Notes under the pieces: generated by a model
Told to the model about the DNA's origin: nothing
The model's input: only the letters and a program-made list of their open reading frames with translations
Database searches by the model: none
Shown: in pieces, positions 22,112 to 35,300 of the stretch
Position numbering within the stretch: position 1 is the first letter of the stretch
Layout of the letters: each line of letters starts with the position of its first letter
NCBI RefSeq assembly: GCF_000340215.1
Contig: NW_006921536.1
Location: 4,893,789-4,957,788 of the forward strand
DNA: 64,000 bases
Direction of reading: 5' to 3'
Source: Pseudocercospora fijiensis CIRAD86
Lineage: Eukaryota > Ascomycota > Dothideomycetes > Mycosphaerellales > Mycosphaerellaceae
Program-made: the position numbers and the translations under genes

Positions 22112-25100
22112 TTATTTCTTTCTACTACGAGTCGCTAGTCTACTATAGTTACCTCTACGGCCCTAGCCGCTATAATTGCCTCCTCGCCCCTACTAGTTAA
22201 ATTAGTCGATAAGAGCCTAGGTCCGCGTCGCCTTAGCCCGTATATCCTAGCGGGTCTGTCGCTTATTCGGATTAGTTATAGGGTTCGTAGGCTGCTTTAA
22301 AGAAGATAGCTAAGGAGGCTGTTTCTTAGGGGTACTAAGCTACTAGGAGTTAACGTTCGGGAGTACTCTACTAGGAGTAGAGACTTTCGAAGCGTAGGTA
22401 GCAGGTTTCGCTAAAGGGGCGCTAGACTGCCGCTAGTTAGCAGGAAGGTCTGCCTTACTAGGTTCCTACTAGTATACAAATCCCTAGCCTCCCTAATCAA
22501 ACTCCTCCCTAGCGTTAGGCGTAGGCTAATATCGGTAGAAATTATCCTAATTTAGGCGTATATACCGATCTTCGCTATTGTTTAGGATATAACTCTAGTC
22601 TTTTAAAGACTATATAAGAGCCTTAAAGAATAATTTCTCCCCGAAACGTTCCTACTCGAGCCGAATAACCTTACTTAATATCTTAGAGTATACCGATACT
22701 ATATCCTTGCGATACTGCTTTAAATAGTTCTTAAGTATATATAAGGAGCCTTCTTAGTTAAGGTTGCGAAAGAGTCTTCGAATATATTGCTATACTATAG
22801 TATCGTCCTACTTTAATCGACCGACGAGGGCTTCCGAGATTAGGTTGTTATTACGTAGGCGTACTATAGCCGGGAACGCGTACGGAGGGGCACCGTACTT
22901 GTTTGTAAGACTAGAGGGCGAGGTAGGGCTAGGAAGAAGGTCTCGATAGGTAGCGGCGAGTTCCTAAAACGTACCTCTAGCCTCGTAATCGAGCTTTCTA
23001 GTTACTAAGTCGTATCGGTAGAACTAGGGGAGTATAGTTATCCTCTTAGTGTTCTTCGGTAATACCTAAGCGCCGTATAGAAGGTAGGGAAGGGTTAGGC
23101 ATACTCTAAGGGCACCGACCGGGTGCTACTCCTAGCCTATATTTCGATACTTGCCTTTTAGCTCGTTCTTAATAAAGTTATTAAGGGTATTCTCTATCTT
23201 AGTATTTAGGCAATATATATTATAGTTAATAGAGAGAATATAACCCCGAGGGGCGTACGTAGGGCCCTTTTCCTAGCGAAGGATCTTAAGTTCCTTATAC
23301 TATTTGTTAAAGACTTCTAGTTAGTAGATCCTAGCGAAGACCTTCGTAGTAGTCTCTACCGTTTTAGGAAGGAAGGATACGGAGCCTTAAACTTAGTTTA
23401 TAGCAATGCCTTCTTAGAGATCGAGAGGGTACTAGTTAATATAGGCAAACTCGGTTGAACCGCCGTTACTAGGTTAAGTTATCTTAGCGTAGTACGGGTA
23501 GGAGATTAGGTTAAGAGCGTAGTTAGGGCGGGTAAGGCCGTAGAGGAGCTAGTAGACAGGGTCTCCTCGGTAGATTTGCTAGAACCTAGAATAGAAGGCG
23601 GTTCGAAGCTAACCTTTATTCGAAACTCCGTTAACTATACGCTAATACTAAAGGTATATTACAGCCTCTAGCTTAAACTAGTTAGATAGGGATATCTTTC
23701 CGAAGGGTAGAGGGGCCGTAGCGACTTCGACTTTCTTATTATTATACTAACTAAAGACGGCCGCTCTATATAGTTTAGTAGAGCCTTTATCGCTCGTAAT
23801 ACTATCTAAGGTAATAGTACTATCTCTTACCTAGGCATCCTAGCTAGCCTTTGTTATTACTCCTATACGGGAGAAGGCCTTACGAATCTTAGTAGCAATC
23901 GCTAGGGTAACGCGTTTAATAGTTAAAGGGTTGTATGTCTTGCTCTCGTAACTGTAGGCCTTAGGGAAAAAGCGATATAGTCTAAGGTAGTCGCTAGGGA
24001 TAGGAGGACGGCGAGTTTTCCGAAATAGGTTAGGTCTCTTATTTCGAAGGCGGAGAAGGTCGTTCCGGTACTTATATCTAGGGCTACTTAAGGTTTCTAT
24101 TATCTGCTCTCGACTAACCTTTCCTCGAAACCTAACTATTATCCTAAATAGGTAGCGGGTATAAGTATAGCAAGGCGGGTAAGGGGCAGTTATAGTAAGG
24201 GTAATTGCTCTTCCCTACGTAGTATTATTAGATTTACTATCGTACTATATTAAAGCACTACGGTCGGCTTCCGAGAATCTATTATAGCTATAGTAGGCTA
24301 GGCTGTTTCTAATTTAAGTGTCCTTATCGGGGGTTAGTTCCTTATAGTATATAGTGCCTCCCCGCTTAGGTCCTAAGGCATTAAGGTCGTCGGTTAGGTT
24401 CTCCTCGAGGGGTATAGTAAGATCTCTACTCGGCTTATTAAGTCTATTCGATCTGCGGGTCCTTCCTAGAGGGGGAATAGGCGTAGTAGTCCGAATTCGA
24501 CGAGTAGGCGGAGCCCCTAGAGCAAGGCTATTATTACCGCTCCTACTACTAGTCCGATCGGGTAGTAAAGTAGAGTTTTCGACTAGGAGATTAGGGCGAG
24601 TCGTATTACGTTATAGAGGCGTATTTTAGCGAGAGCCGATAGGCTAAGTAGGGCGAGCGGGTAACCGCTACTAGTTGTCCTATCTAGCTAGAGGGTTGCT
24701 AGCCGGGTTATATATAACTAGTAATCTAATAGGTATACTAATTCGCTTATATATACCTATACGGGATCGAGGGATATTAAGCCCTAGGGTCTTAGAAGTA
24801 GTGCCTTTAATATAGCTACCTAGCGGTCTCGAAAAAGGGCGCCCGTCGGGAGTAATAGCAATTATAGGAGGGCCTTCGTATTAGCTAATTCGAATACCGA
24901 TAGCCTTAAGCTTCGCCTTGCTAGCCTCTATTTTCTAGGGGAAGAATTTATTCTTACCCTCCTTACGAGTATCGTCCTCCTTATCTACTATATAGTCCTT
25001 AGTAGTAATAGTAACGGTATTAACATCTGCCCGTCCCTGTCTCGCCCTAAGCGTTCGGCGGTATAGGTAGTTGCTTAGGATACGAAGAATAAGCTAAATT

Positions 25101-26165
25101 TCGGAAACCTAGCTAGCGTCCTTAAAGTTTGCGTAGTTATTAAGCTTTCTATCCTTCTATAGCCTAAAGACTCGAGCTATTTCTTTTACGGTATTACCTC
25201 GGACATTATAGAGGTCTAGGTAGTTCCTAAAGAATATAGGACTATTAGTAATATCGTTCTTACGGCGATCTTCCGTAGCCTTCCTACGAGTAGCGGCGGC
25301 TTATAGGGTAGCAAATTCGTTACCTATATACTACTCGAGGGCCTATACTATAGTAGATCCTCGGGTACGAAGAATATCTCCTATTTCTTTCGGCAGTCCT
25401 TTAAAGAGCGCCTCCTTAAGCCGATAATAGGTTAGCTCGGTGCCTTTAATAAAGTTGTTAATACTTCCTAGGTTGTTATAGATTATATCTACTTTAGTTT
25501 AGCGGGATAGGTTAGCGGATTAAAGATATTATACCTATTCGAGTAGGGTGTTGTAATTACTTAGTCGCTAGTCGGAAGGTAGGAAATGCCGCTATAGGCT
25601 ACGCTCGTAATAAGGTCTCGACTAGAGGCTTCTACTATTACGCGCTTACGAGGCGGTAGAGGGGGTTTTACGTATCGGGTCGCGTAGAGGAGGTAGGGGT
25701 TTGTCGGTCTTTAATAGTTGATTAAGGAGGGTAGTGTTTGCTACAAGCGCCTATCGCTTTATCGAGGGAAGGGCGGTATAGGTATGTTTGTTTATAAAGA
25801 AGTTTAGGCGCAAGAAAGATCGCCTTTTTGTCGTAGTAATAGCGCGGGTACGCGGGAAGGGACGGGAGGCACCTACCTTACGCGTATACGCGCGTTTGTA
25901 TATAAATCCGAAAGTAAGGCACGTATCCTAAAGGAAGTAAAGGGTTAGTAGTAGGCAGCGGCGACATTTCTAGAGGCCTAGGTAATTCGCGTAATAGCGA
26001 GATTCGAGGGCGTAGGACTAGAGCACTTAGATCTAGGGAGTTAGGTATTATATAACGTACTAACCCCTCTGCTTCAACCCCTACCGTATTAAGGTATAGT
26101 TATAAGGGCTCCTCCGGGTAGTATAGGGGTAGTAGTAGTAGTCGTAATATATCCTAGCTAGCTAG
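22112..26165 (-). pseudogene. ORF3 of element C: ~1,345-codon third ORF of unknown function
   Basis: One frame from the AGCT motif near 26160 to TAA 22114-22112. A codon at 25489 and the stop are exactly 1125 codons apart in phase, so it has no net frameshift; stops fall at Gln/Trp-type positions. N-terminal part basic; 25500-24900 alpha-helical with LKEALFKGLP-like gag-style residues; Ser/Thr/Pro/Arg linker 24640-24450. A conserved core (24100-22950) includes QLLYGLTRPNY and NGGSTEF, then Y-I-N, Q-G-S-V-S-F, later G-A-L-R-V and L-P-Y-L-L-Y-G-A. The C-terminus is Pro/Ser-rich and ends in a Gly/Arg/Asn-rich basic tail. Y-I-N and L-Y-G could be RIP-altered H-x-D and L-H-G, which would suggest a 2-oxoglutarate/Fe(II) oxygenase-type fold; low confidence. 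Shares a block with ORF4 of A. Confidence 0.65.
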
Positions 26166-26168
26166 CTA
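26154..26168 (-). repeat. AGCT-repeat motif between pol and ORF3 of element C
   Basis: CTAGCTAGCTAGCTA. On the coding strand TATAGTAGCTAGC then TAGCTAGG and ATATATTA, closely matching the gag/pol motif at 31203 on both flanks. Confidence 0.8.
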
Positions 26169-26169
26169 C

Positions 26170-29100
26170 TATAGGCGGGAGCTTCCGGGATTCTTAGAAA
26201 TCTCGATATATCGGCCGGCGTAGGCTATAGAAATAATACAAAGGAAAGGTTTTTAAACAAAGGAAATCTTTAAGGTTAGGTAAGGTTTTCCTAGGCTTAC
26301 TCCGTAGGGTAGGCTTCGGTTTTAGTAAGCTAGGCGTAACGTAGAGCTTCTAGTAGGTCCCCTTTTACCGAGTTAAAATTATTTACTCGCTCCGCGGGTA
26401 GGCTAGTACTTAGACTACCCCGGGGAGCAGGTCTAGGGATATTATTAAGGATAGGGGCTCCTTACTAAAGCCCCTATCCTCGTCGGTAGTAGTATAAAGG
26501 AAAAGAAGCAACGATAAGGCTCTAGTAGTAGTACTCTATCCGGCTGCTAATATATAAAGGGACAATCGATCCTAGTATACGTCGATAATCCGTTTAAATA
26601 CGCGAATAAGGGTACTAGCGAGTAAAAAATTCGGTATAAGGCGAGTAAATAGGAGCAAAAGGGAGGCTATACGCGAGTAGTTATAGGTTTATCGGGCCTA
26701 CTAAGGTAGTAGTAGTCTATTTTCGTTGCATTCTATAGCCTACTCCGCTTCTAAGGGTTCGTTAAAAGCTCCGGGGTTTAAGCCTAGGCCCTTAGAGTTA
26801 GCGGTATAGCGGAGCTCCTCTTATTCGATCTAGGTAAGCCGAAGCCTATCTCGTATTCTTATTAAGGACAGCCTATATTCGTTGTCTCCCTAGTTCGTAA
26901 CGTTGTCTATAGCCTCCTAGGCGAGAAATCTAATGCCTCGCCGCCTATATAGGTTAGTATATACTAGGGTAGTAAGGCTAGTCTCTACTAGGGCCTTAAG
27001 GAGATATAGGTTGTATTTAAACTTCAATATGTTTATCTCGTCGTAGACCTAGACTCTCTAGGTCGTCTATTAGCTAGGGTCTCGCTATAGTGCTAGTCGA
27101 AAGCTAGGGTCCTAGGTAAGCCTCGGAAGAGCGCTAACGTAGTAGGCTTGTTCGTATAGGTCCTACCTTCTATATAGAATTGCTATCTAGCCGAATCTAT
27201 AGTATTAAGCTAAAGGCTAGGTTACCCCTCCCTAGATAAATAGGGCTAGGTAATTGAAAGCTAGAAAACTATTAGGTTCGGTCGAGCTATTAAAGAAGAG
27301 ACAGTTATTCGAATAATCTTCTATAAGGGGTACGCTAAGAAGGTCCCGTATTAGGTTATTAATCTAAGAGATAGGATTAACTTTAGGGTCGACTCGGTAT
27401 ATAGCTATAGTATAGGCTTAAAAGGCTCGCCTTTACTCCTCCCTAGGAAGGGATGTAATCGTATAGACGTCTATATCCCTTTCTTTACCGGACTTAGTAT
27501 TAGACTAGCTATCGTCCCTAGCCTCGGAGGACTTAGACTAGCTATCTCTATCTACCTCGACTTCTTTATTAATAGGGTCGTTGTCCGTCGTAGTAGCGTT
27601 TTTACCCGAGATCCGGTTAGGTCGGAATAGAGGTACTTCCTTTAGTCGATTGCGTAGAAAGGTAATAGCTAGATTAGCCCTATTAAGTTCCGTAAAGTAG
27701 TACGAGGTCCTAGAGGTAGTAATCCCCGCAATACGAAAGGGGCCCTTCTAGCGAAAGGTAAGCTTACTAGACCTCGAGTACTCGATTTCGCTCCTAGTAA
27801 TAAGTATAAGGGATCTAATCTTAAGGGGAGCGTTAGATACTACTCCCTTTTCGTCGTACTAGCGAGTATTCTCCTCGCGAGTCCTCTTTAGCCGAAGGGC
27901 CGCCTCTTCGTTATCGTTAGGTATATATACTAGTTGCTAAGTACGGTATATAAGTAACGAGGCAGTATCGCGTATAGTATCCTAGTCGACTTTTTAGAAG
28001 GTTCGGTAGGTATTCTCGATAGGAAGGATAACGTCGGCCCCTCTATATATAACTTCCGTAGGCGTTCTTCTAGTCGTTCGTCGGTATATCGTTCGGTCGG
28101 CCTATAGGATAGGTAGGACGTGCTTTCTCTAACCCTTTATAGTGCCGTTCGTTAGTTTAGAAAGGGTAGCTAGGATAGGTCGGTTTCTAACTTCGATTTA
28201 ACTATTTGCCTTCGGGTAGTATAGGGAAATCCGTATCTGGTACGTAGCTATTCGCTTAAGCAATTCCTTAGTGTCCTTCCGATTCTTAGATCCGTTGTCT
28301 ATAACGAATTTATCCGGATAGCTATATCGGTAATAGACCTCTTCGTATAGGAACTTAGCTATTTAGTATATACTAACCGACTTGCTCGAGTAGTTAAATA
28401 TTCTCCCCTCTACCTAGCCGCTAACAACCTTACGCGCTAAGGTAATAGACCCCTTATTATCGATATAAAGTATATCGGCAACCTAGCGACGGCTAATAAC
28501 TCGAATATAGGTAGGGTAAAGCGTCCTAGCAATCTTGTATCCCTCTCGCATCCGGTATATACGATAGAACCGAACCTATATAGCGATTTAGGACTACATC
28601 CTATACTAGAAGTACCTTTTTAAGGCTAGATAGTATACTGCCTCCTAGCCTTTATAGCTATAATCCTCGTAAAGTAATTAGATACTTTCCTCTCTAGCCT
28701 TTTCGCTATTAATTACTCGTTAAAGGGGATAATTCGGATAACGCTAGTAGAAAAGGAGCCGATCCTTAATAATATACTTCTAGGTAGTACGTCGAACCCT
28801 TCGGGCTTCGCTTCGAGAGATATCTTATAGAAAGCGAAGGGTCGACTTAAAGTATCCGATAAGAAGCGATTCTTAAGACTAATATTCGTCCTTGTTAAGG
28901 AAGCTAGACTTAGCTAAGGGATCGATAGGCTTAGTCTATACTATACTATAAAAGAAGTCGTTATCGATTATATTATCGTCGTCGATTTAGTTATCTCGTT
29001 CGACGATATCTTCTTTAGTAGGGTTACGACGGGATAGACTATTAGCCGTAGAGTGCTTCCGCCTAGGGATATACTTAACTTCGAAGTCGAACAGTCGGAT

Positions 29101-31202
29101 CTAGGCTACCTAGCGAGCTATTACCGAGTTAGGGAGGTCCGAGGCGGATTTGTTAAGCTAGTAGATAAGGGTAGTAGCATCGATTTCGATCCGAAAGTAC
29201 TACCTAACGAGATACCTCTTAAACTTCTTTAGCAGTTTAAGTATAGTAAGGCACTCTCGTTTGCTAGTATTATATCGGGCTTTACTTTCGGTCTAAAGAC
29301 CGCTTTCGTACCGAATAGGGTAACGCTTCTTTATATTGTCCCTTTCGCACTAGTTTAGGCTACTACTATATCCGGATCTACTCGCGTCTAATAGAAGGAT
29401 AATTAACCTAGTACCCTTAGTATAATCGATCGAGATAAGAGTAGGGGTAGTAGTTAGCGCAGCCTTTAAGGTATCTATAGCGACTTGCTAATCCGGTCCC
29501 TATAAGAATTCGATACCGGCCTTTAGGAGGTAGAAGAGTAGTCTTACTATTATTACGAAGCCCTCGATCTAGATACGATAGTAGACACAAACCCTAAGGA
29601 AGGCCCGTACGCTAGAGTAGTTCTTAGGTACTAGCTATACGACAATCTTTGCAACTTTCTCTATATTAGGGTGTCTTCCGGAAATATTAATAACGTAGCC
29701 GATATATTTTAGCTTTTTATAAAGGAACTAAGATTTTAGACCTAAAACAGTACACCTAGTACGCTTAATGTCTATAAGAACACTATCTATCTATTAAATA
29801 TGCTTAGTAACGAACCTTCTTAGGCTAGGTTCGACCTCTTTATTATTATATCGGGTCTTCGGGCCCTTAATACTAATATCGTCGACAAACGGCCTCGTAC
29901 GGTAGGAAATATAGTTAAAAAGGATTCTTGTTACTACTCGGACAAACTAGGTAACGGAGTTTATCGCTCCTTACGGAAGGGTAGTTATTCGTATAAGGCT
30001 AAGCGGGGTGTTAAAGGCAGTTATATCTCGATCGGCCTCGTAAAGCGGGACTTAGTCGTACCTAGAAAAGAAATCGATTAGGGACGAGATAGTATAGTTA
30101 GCAAAATCCTCGGTAAAGCTATTAGTATTAGGAGGAAGGTTTCCGTCCTGTATTATATAGCGGTTCAGCTCTATAGCAGCGTTAATTAGGCGATATTTCT
30201 TAGTTCCTTTCTTTTAGACTAAGAACTATAGGTTCCGGTATACTCCTTCGCTAACTTTAAGTACCCTATTCGTAATTCGCTCTCGGATTATTTCTTCTAT
30301 AATGTTTACTAGGCTAGGCTAGAGGCGGAAGGTTAGTTTTCTCTAGGGTTTATAAGGAATTGTTCGGATCCGTTAGGGAGGTGCTATATCCGCGTCGACC
30401 CTTCTAATTTCGGCAAAGCTCTAGGTAAGGGCTTTCTCCCTATTATAAAGCATTTCGTAGAACAGATCTAGCTCCTTAGGAAGAAGTTCCATTCTAATAA
30501 GAAGCTTTACTTTCCTTTCCTTAGTTAGGCGCGAGCCGCGTAGTATATCTAAGAACTTCTTAATTAGGTACTTCTAGTTATATAGCCTAGTTCTAGGCGG
30601 AAGTAACGCTTCTCGAGCAAGTCGTTTCTTTTTCTAGTAAGGGTTACTACCGGTCGTTACACTCCCGGTTATCGTAGTACTAGCTTCTATAGGTCTTACT
30701 TTGTCTGCCTTTTTCTTATATATACTATAAACTCCGACCGTATAGCTAGTATCCGAATCTTCCTTAAGCATTTTCTTAATAGATAGTAGCTAGGTAGGGA
30801 ATCTTCGAAAGCTCTAAAACCTATAGTACCGCTTATACTAGTTATAAAACCTATTCGCTTCCGACTACTAAAGGATTGCCGCCTAGTCGTTACGGGTTAT
30901 AGGCTCGAGAATCGCCTTCGTACGCCCGAGCCGGATAAGGCTAATCGTCGGATATAGCTAGGAAGGATCTTCGAGAAAGGACTAGCGTTATATAGCTAGG
31001 ACCGGTACGTCGTCGTATACCCGCTCCTAGATAGGGTGCCTAGCTAGGCGGCTTTTATATAGGGTACTACTAGAGGGCAATTACGGGGACGCGGGAATGC
31101 CGGGGCTACCGGGAATACCGGGATAAGCCGGGGCTAGTCTAAGCGAGGTCGGAAAAGATAGCGGGAGTAGGGGCGGGCCGACTATCGGACTAATTAATAT
31201 AC
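26170..31202 (-). pseudogene. pol of element C (RT, RNase H, integrase)
   Basis: Pro-rich N-terminus (31190-31080). RT about 30620-29620 with KKYRLINAAIELNRY at about 30210-30165 and an intact catalytic box P-F-V-D-D-I-S-I-K-G at 29893-29865. RNase H about 29500-29040 ending K-Y-I-P-R-R-K-H-S-T-A and S-L-S-R-R. Integrase core about 28900-27900 with V-I-D-N-G-S near 28320-28300 and a later I-E-V-R-N-R near 28200, fitting the second Asp and the Glu of the D-D-E triad. GPF module near 27760, then an acidic tail. Closest in this window to pol of element A. Where it ends before 26168 is unclear. Confidence 0.88.
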
Positions 31203-31220
31203 CCTAGCTAGCTAGCTAGC
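31203..31220 (-). repeat. AGCT-repeat motif between gag-protease and pol of element C
   Basis: CCTAGCTAGCTAGCTAGC. The coding strand has GGGTATGCTAGCTAGC then TAGCTAGGGTATATTA; an ATG is part of the motif. The protease frame reads through it and meets a TAA 6 bases later. Confidence 0.8.
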
Positions 31221-32266
31221 ATACCCTAGGGTTACTATCCTTTTTGCTATACAACCCTATAACAACATTTCTTATTAAATAATAGGTCGTAACGGTACGT
31301 ATAATATCCCTACCTAGCGGTTTCGAAAAAGGAGCGGACTCGACGCTAGTTTCTCGTCCGCTACCTAGTTTTTTAACTACTAGGTATTATTGCGACTAAG
31401 GAGCTCCTTAAGTAGGATATAATTCTTAGAGCTAGCAAGGGTAGTAAAGGTAGTAGAGCGGCCCCTACGCGTAGAAATAGTTCCTTCCTAGGAGCCGTCG
31501 TCTATATTTCGAGCGATAAGGCGGTTCTTACGAGCCTATAGGCGACTAAGAACAATAGGGAGGTCGTTATCCCCTAGGGATATAATAAGGAAGTCGGTTT
31601 TATACTCGACATTAAAGGTAGAGACAGGAACGGAAGTACTAATACCGATAAATTTAGCTCTTCCTCTAGCTCCTCGTATATTTAGAATAAGACCCTTTAA
31701 AAGAGTAAGGCTAGCTCGCTATAGGAACTTCGCGTTTAGTATATTCCCCTTAGAGCCTTTATTAATAAGAGCGCGGATCTTAAGGTACCTATTAATAGTA
31801 ATAGTAATATACGGGCTAGGAATAAGGGCGAAGTTGTCGTTAACTAATAAGAGGCGAATCTAGCTAGGGTCGATATAGAGCATCTCGTTAGGTAGAGCAT
31901 CTACCCCGGATAAAATAACTTATACTACGTAGCAGTTAAGTCTGTTTCTCCGGCTAATCGAATTAGGGTCCCGGACAACCTCTTCGTTAGCGGCCTCGTA
32001 TTCCTCCTAGCCTTCTTCTTCGTCGAGGCTAGTAAAGAATTCCCGGGCGGAGGTAAGGACTAGAATAGGGTAATCCTTAGGCTTCCTAGGTCTAGTTCTC
32101 CTAGCAGCTAAGGTAGCTACTCTGCCTACTATCTCTATAATCTAGTAGGGAATCTTATCGGTCTTATCCTTTTCTAGCTCCCGGATTCTTATAGTAAGAG
32201 CGTTATCGTTTAGCTAGCGAGCTACGAGTTTTTAACATTCCGGAATGTAGGTAAGGGCCTTAGCAT

Positions 32267-32280
32267 TGCTAAGCTATATA
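32267..32280. repeat. Target site duplication of long LINE, left copy
   Basis: TGCTAAGCTATATA, exact match to 37184-37197. Confidence 0.92.
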
Positions 32281-32344
32281 GATAGATATTTCATTTGCCT
32301 GTTATAGTGCCTTTCGGCCTATATAGGTCTGTTTCTATATATTG

Positions 32345-35300
32345 TTTTAGGTAGGAAACTAACTTAGTTAGTAAAAACCTCCCTCCTATCCTATTTATAA
32401 GTATTAATCTTCCTCGTTTCCTTGTTTTCCTTCCTCTAGGGTGCACTAGTATTATAGTTGTTACCCTCTAACTACCTTGCCTACTACCCTGCCCTTCTTT
32501 CCCCCTCTTCTTCCCTCCTTCTTATCTACTCCTTAGTTTCCCTTGCTAGTGCGAATTGTTATACAAATCCCTATTTAATAATCTACTTTACTATCCTCTT
32601 TAGGTCTTCTTTACTCTAGATTAGCTTATCGTATTCCCTTTCTATTGCTTTTAGTCTCTAATCACTTCTGCCTTCTAACTATTAAGGGCAGACTAGTAGT
32701 ATATACTTAGGGTTCTGAGATTAGTAGCTATATTAGCAAGCTCTGCTTTCAATTCCTAGGACGTTTCTTCTAAACAGGTAAGATCTAAGTCTAATATATT
32801 TAGATCTAATTTGGATAGCTAGGCTTACCTCGGCCCTATTTAGGTCCTTATAGAGCTAGTAGTTGTATTAACCAAATTTGATTAGTACCTTTAAGGTTCC
32901 TAGTCTAACTTGTGTTTTGTTCTATTCCTACTCCTATAGGTATCTAGCAATTGATTCTACTAGGCTTTGTTTCTCTCCCTTTAGCTTATCTTCCTTTAGC
33001 CTTATATTTGGTCCCTAAAGCTCTTTCTCTAGCATTTCTCTTATTAAGACTCTATATTGCTCTAGGTCTTTAACCTTCTAGGGAGTTATTTATAGTCTGT
33101 CTCGCCTCCTAGTCCTAATGCACTAGGCTTTTATCTTGTCTAGCGCCTTTTAGATAGTCTGTTAGGCTAGGTATTCTATTGTCTTTGCTATATATTAGTG
33201 TCTTAGTCCCTTGAAGTATTGTTTGACTAGTAGGATCCCTAATTCTATTTCTACTACCCTTGTTAGTATAGTTTTGTATACTCCTAGGATTTTCTTTAGG
33301 CTTTGGGTTTAGGACCTGCTAACTAGTTACTTAATCCTCTTTAGTGTTTTCTCCTAGGCTATCTATATCTATGCTCTATATAGTATTGCTAGCTTAATAA
33401 TTGCTTTGTATATAGCTTTAGCTTTCTCGAATATAGCCCCCTATATAGAGGCTATAAGCCTATTAATGGATTGTATATTAGTATCTACCCTCTGCTTTGC
33501 CTTCTTTACTTATAGTCCCTAATTCAGTTTTGGATCTAGCTAGATCCCTAGTACCCTAAGCTCTATTAATAGTTGGGTTTCAAAGCCTTAGATAGTAATT
33601 GATTGCTTTATATTGTAGGTTGATTTAGCCTTACTAAAGTAGATAAGCTAGTACTTTTCTAGGGCGAATTTTGCTCTATATCTCCTTACCTATTTTTCGT
33701 ACTCCTAGTGCTTCTCTTCTAGGATCTTATAGTTAGTTTCTATTGTCTTAGACTAGGCTAGGATATTTGTATTATCTATAAACCCTAATGCTAATATGTT
33801 TTTTGATTCTAGGAGTAGGAGTAGGTCTGCTATAAAGATAAGGAAGAGGATTAGGGAGAGTATTGATCCTTAGGGGATTCCCTTTTCAGTTAGCATTAGA
33901 TCTAATTTAAATTTGCCTAGAATAAGCTATATTGATCTTTCCTATAGGAAGGACTAGATAAATTGGACTATCTAGTTTAGTATAGCTTTCTATTTAAGTA
34001 TATATAGGAGCCTTTTATAGGAGATATTGTTAAAGGCTCCTAAGATATCTAGGGAGAGGAGGGTTGCTACCTAGTTTTAACTATAGTACTAGATATGCTT
34101 GATCTGTTCTGTAATTAGTTCTATAGCTATTAGTGTTAACCTCTTCTTTCTTCCTCCTATCTAGCCTTTAGGAAGGATGTTCCTTTCCTCGGTAAAGGTT
34201 GTTAGCCTTTTAGCGACAATTTTTTCTAGTACCTTGCCTATTGTATTGAGTAGGGCTATTAGTCTATAGGCCTTAAGCTGTATATAGTCTTCCTTCTAGG
34301 GCTTCCTTAGCACTACTATTAGGGACTTCCTAAATAGTCTTAGGTAGTGTCCTAGTGCTAGGCTTTATAAAAAGATATTAGCTAGTGCTAGGGCTAGCCC
34401 CTTCCTACATACTTTTAGAAGTTTGTTATAGATCTTGTCTTCTCCTAGTGCCTTATTACCTAGAATTTTCTTTAGGATCCTTTTAATGGTTTCGGGTTTA
34501 ACCTAGGTATCTCTTAGTATGCCTAGCAGTAGAGTCTCTTATTCTTTCTCCTTTATATCTAATAGGTCTGCTTGTACTTTTCTATAGAAGAAGTGTTAGC
34601 CTAGGGCTCTTGCTTTCCCTTCTATTGTAGTCTGTATTTGTCCTTGTTAGTCTATAATATCCGGGAATTGTAGTAGTATGTCCTTGTCTTGTTTAGGTCT
34701 CCTTGCCTATTTAGCTATCCTCTATATCTCCTCTAGTTTCTTTATAATTATTCCTATTATAGATCTCTATTCTTGCATCTTGTCTTTCTTAATCTGGATC
34801 TTCTTTTCCTAATAGGCTTTATTATAGTTGTCCTATGCTTCCTAGGTATAGGTTTGTATCTACTACCTCCTAGCCTTCCTTACTGCTTTAACCTTCCTTA
34901 TATACTTACTAGTCTAGTATAGTTGCTAGTATAGTAAATGTTTCTTTACTAGGGTATGCTTTCTAGCTACCTATTTTAGGATTCCTGTTAGTTCTTCTAC
35001 TGCCTTATTAATATCCTCTAGCCTTAGTAGGTACTTTGTTAAGAGTTCCTCTAGTTTTAGGTCCCTTTCTAGTTCCTCCCTAATCCTGCCCTATTAGGTA
35101 CCTTTCTAGTTGAGCTTCTCCTCTAGTTCCCTTTCCTAATTAGCTTAGACATTCAGCTTAATCTGCACCGGGAAGTAGTCTAATAATTCTTCTAGTTCCT
35201 AGTTAACCCTATATCTTGTAATCCTATTCCTAATCTAATATAATACAAAGTATAGGTCTAGTATACTACTGCTTCCTCTTGCCTCCTAAGTAATTAGTCC

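Noticed and set aside
22764..22949. Plus-strand 61-codon run
   Set aside because: Antisense to ORF3 of C.
24354..24629. Plus-strand open run of 91 codons
   Set aside because: It lies antisense to ORF3 of element C, in its Arg/Pro/Thr linker; the minus frame is the one kept over 1,125 codons.
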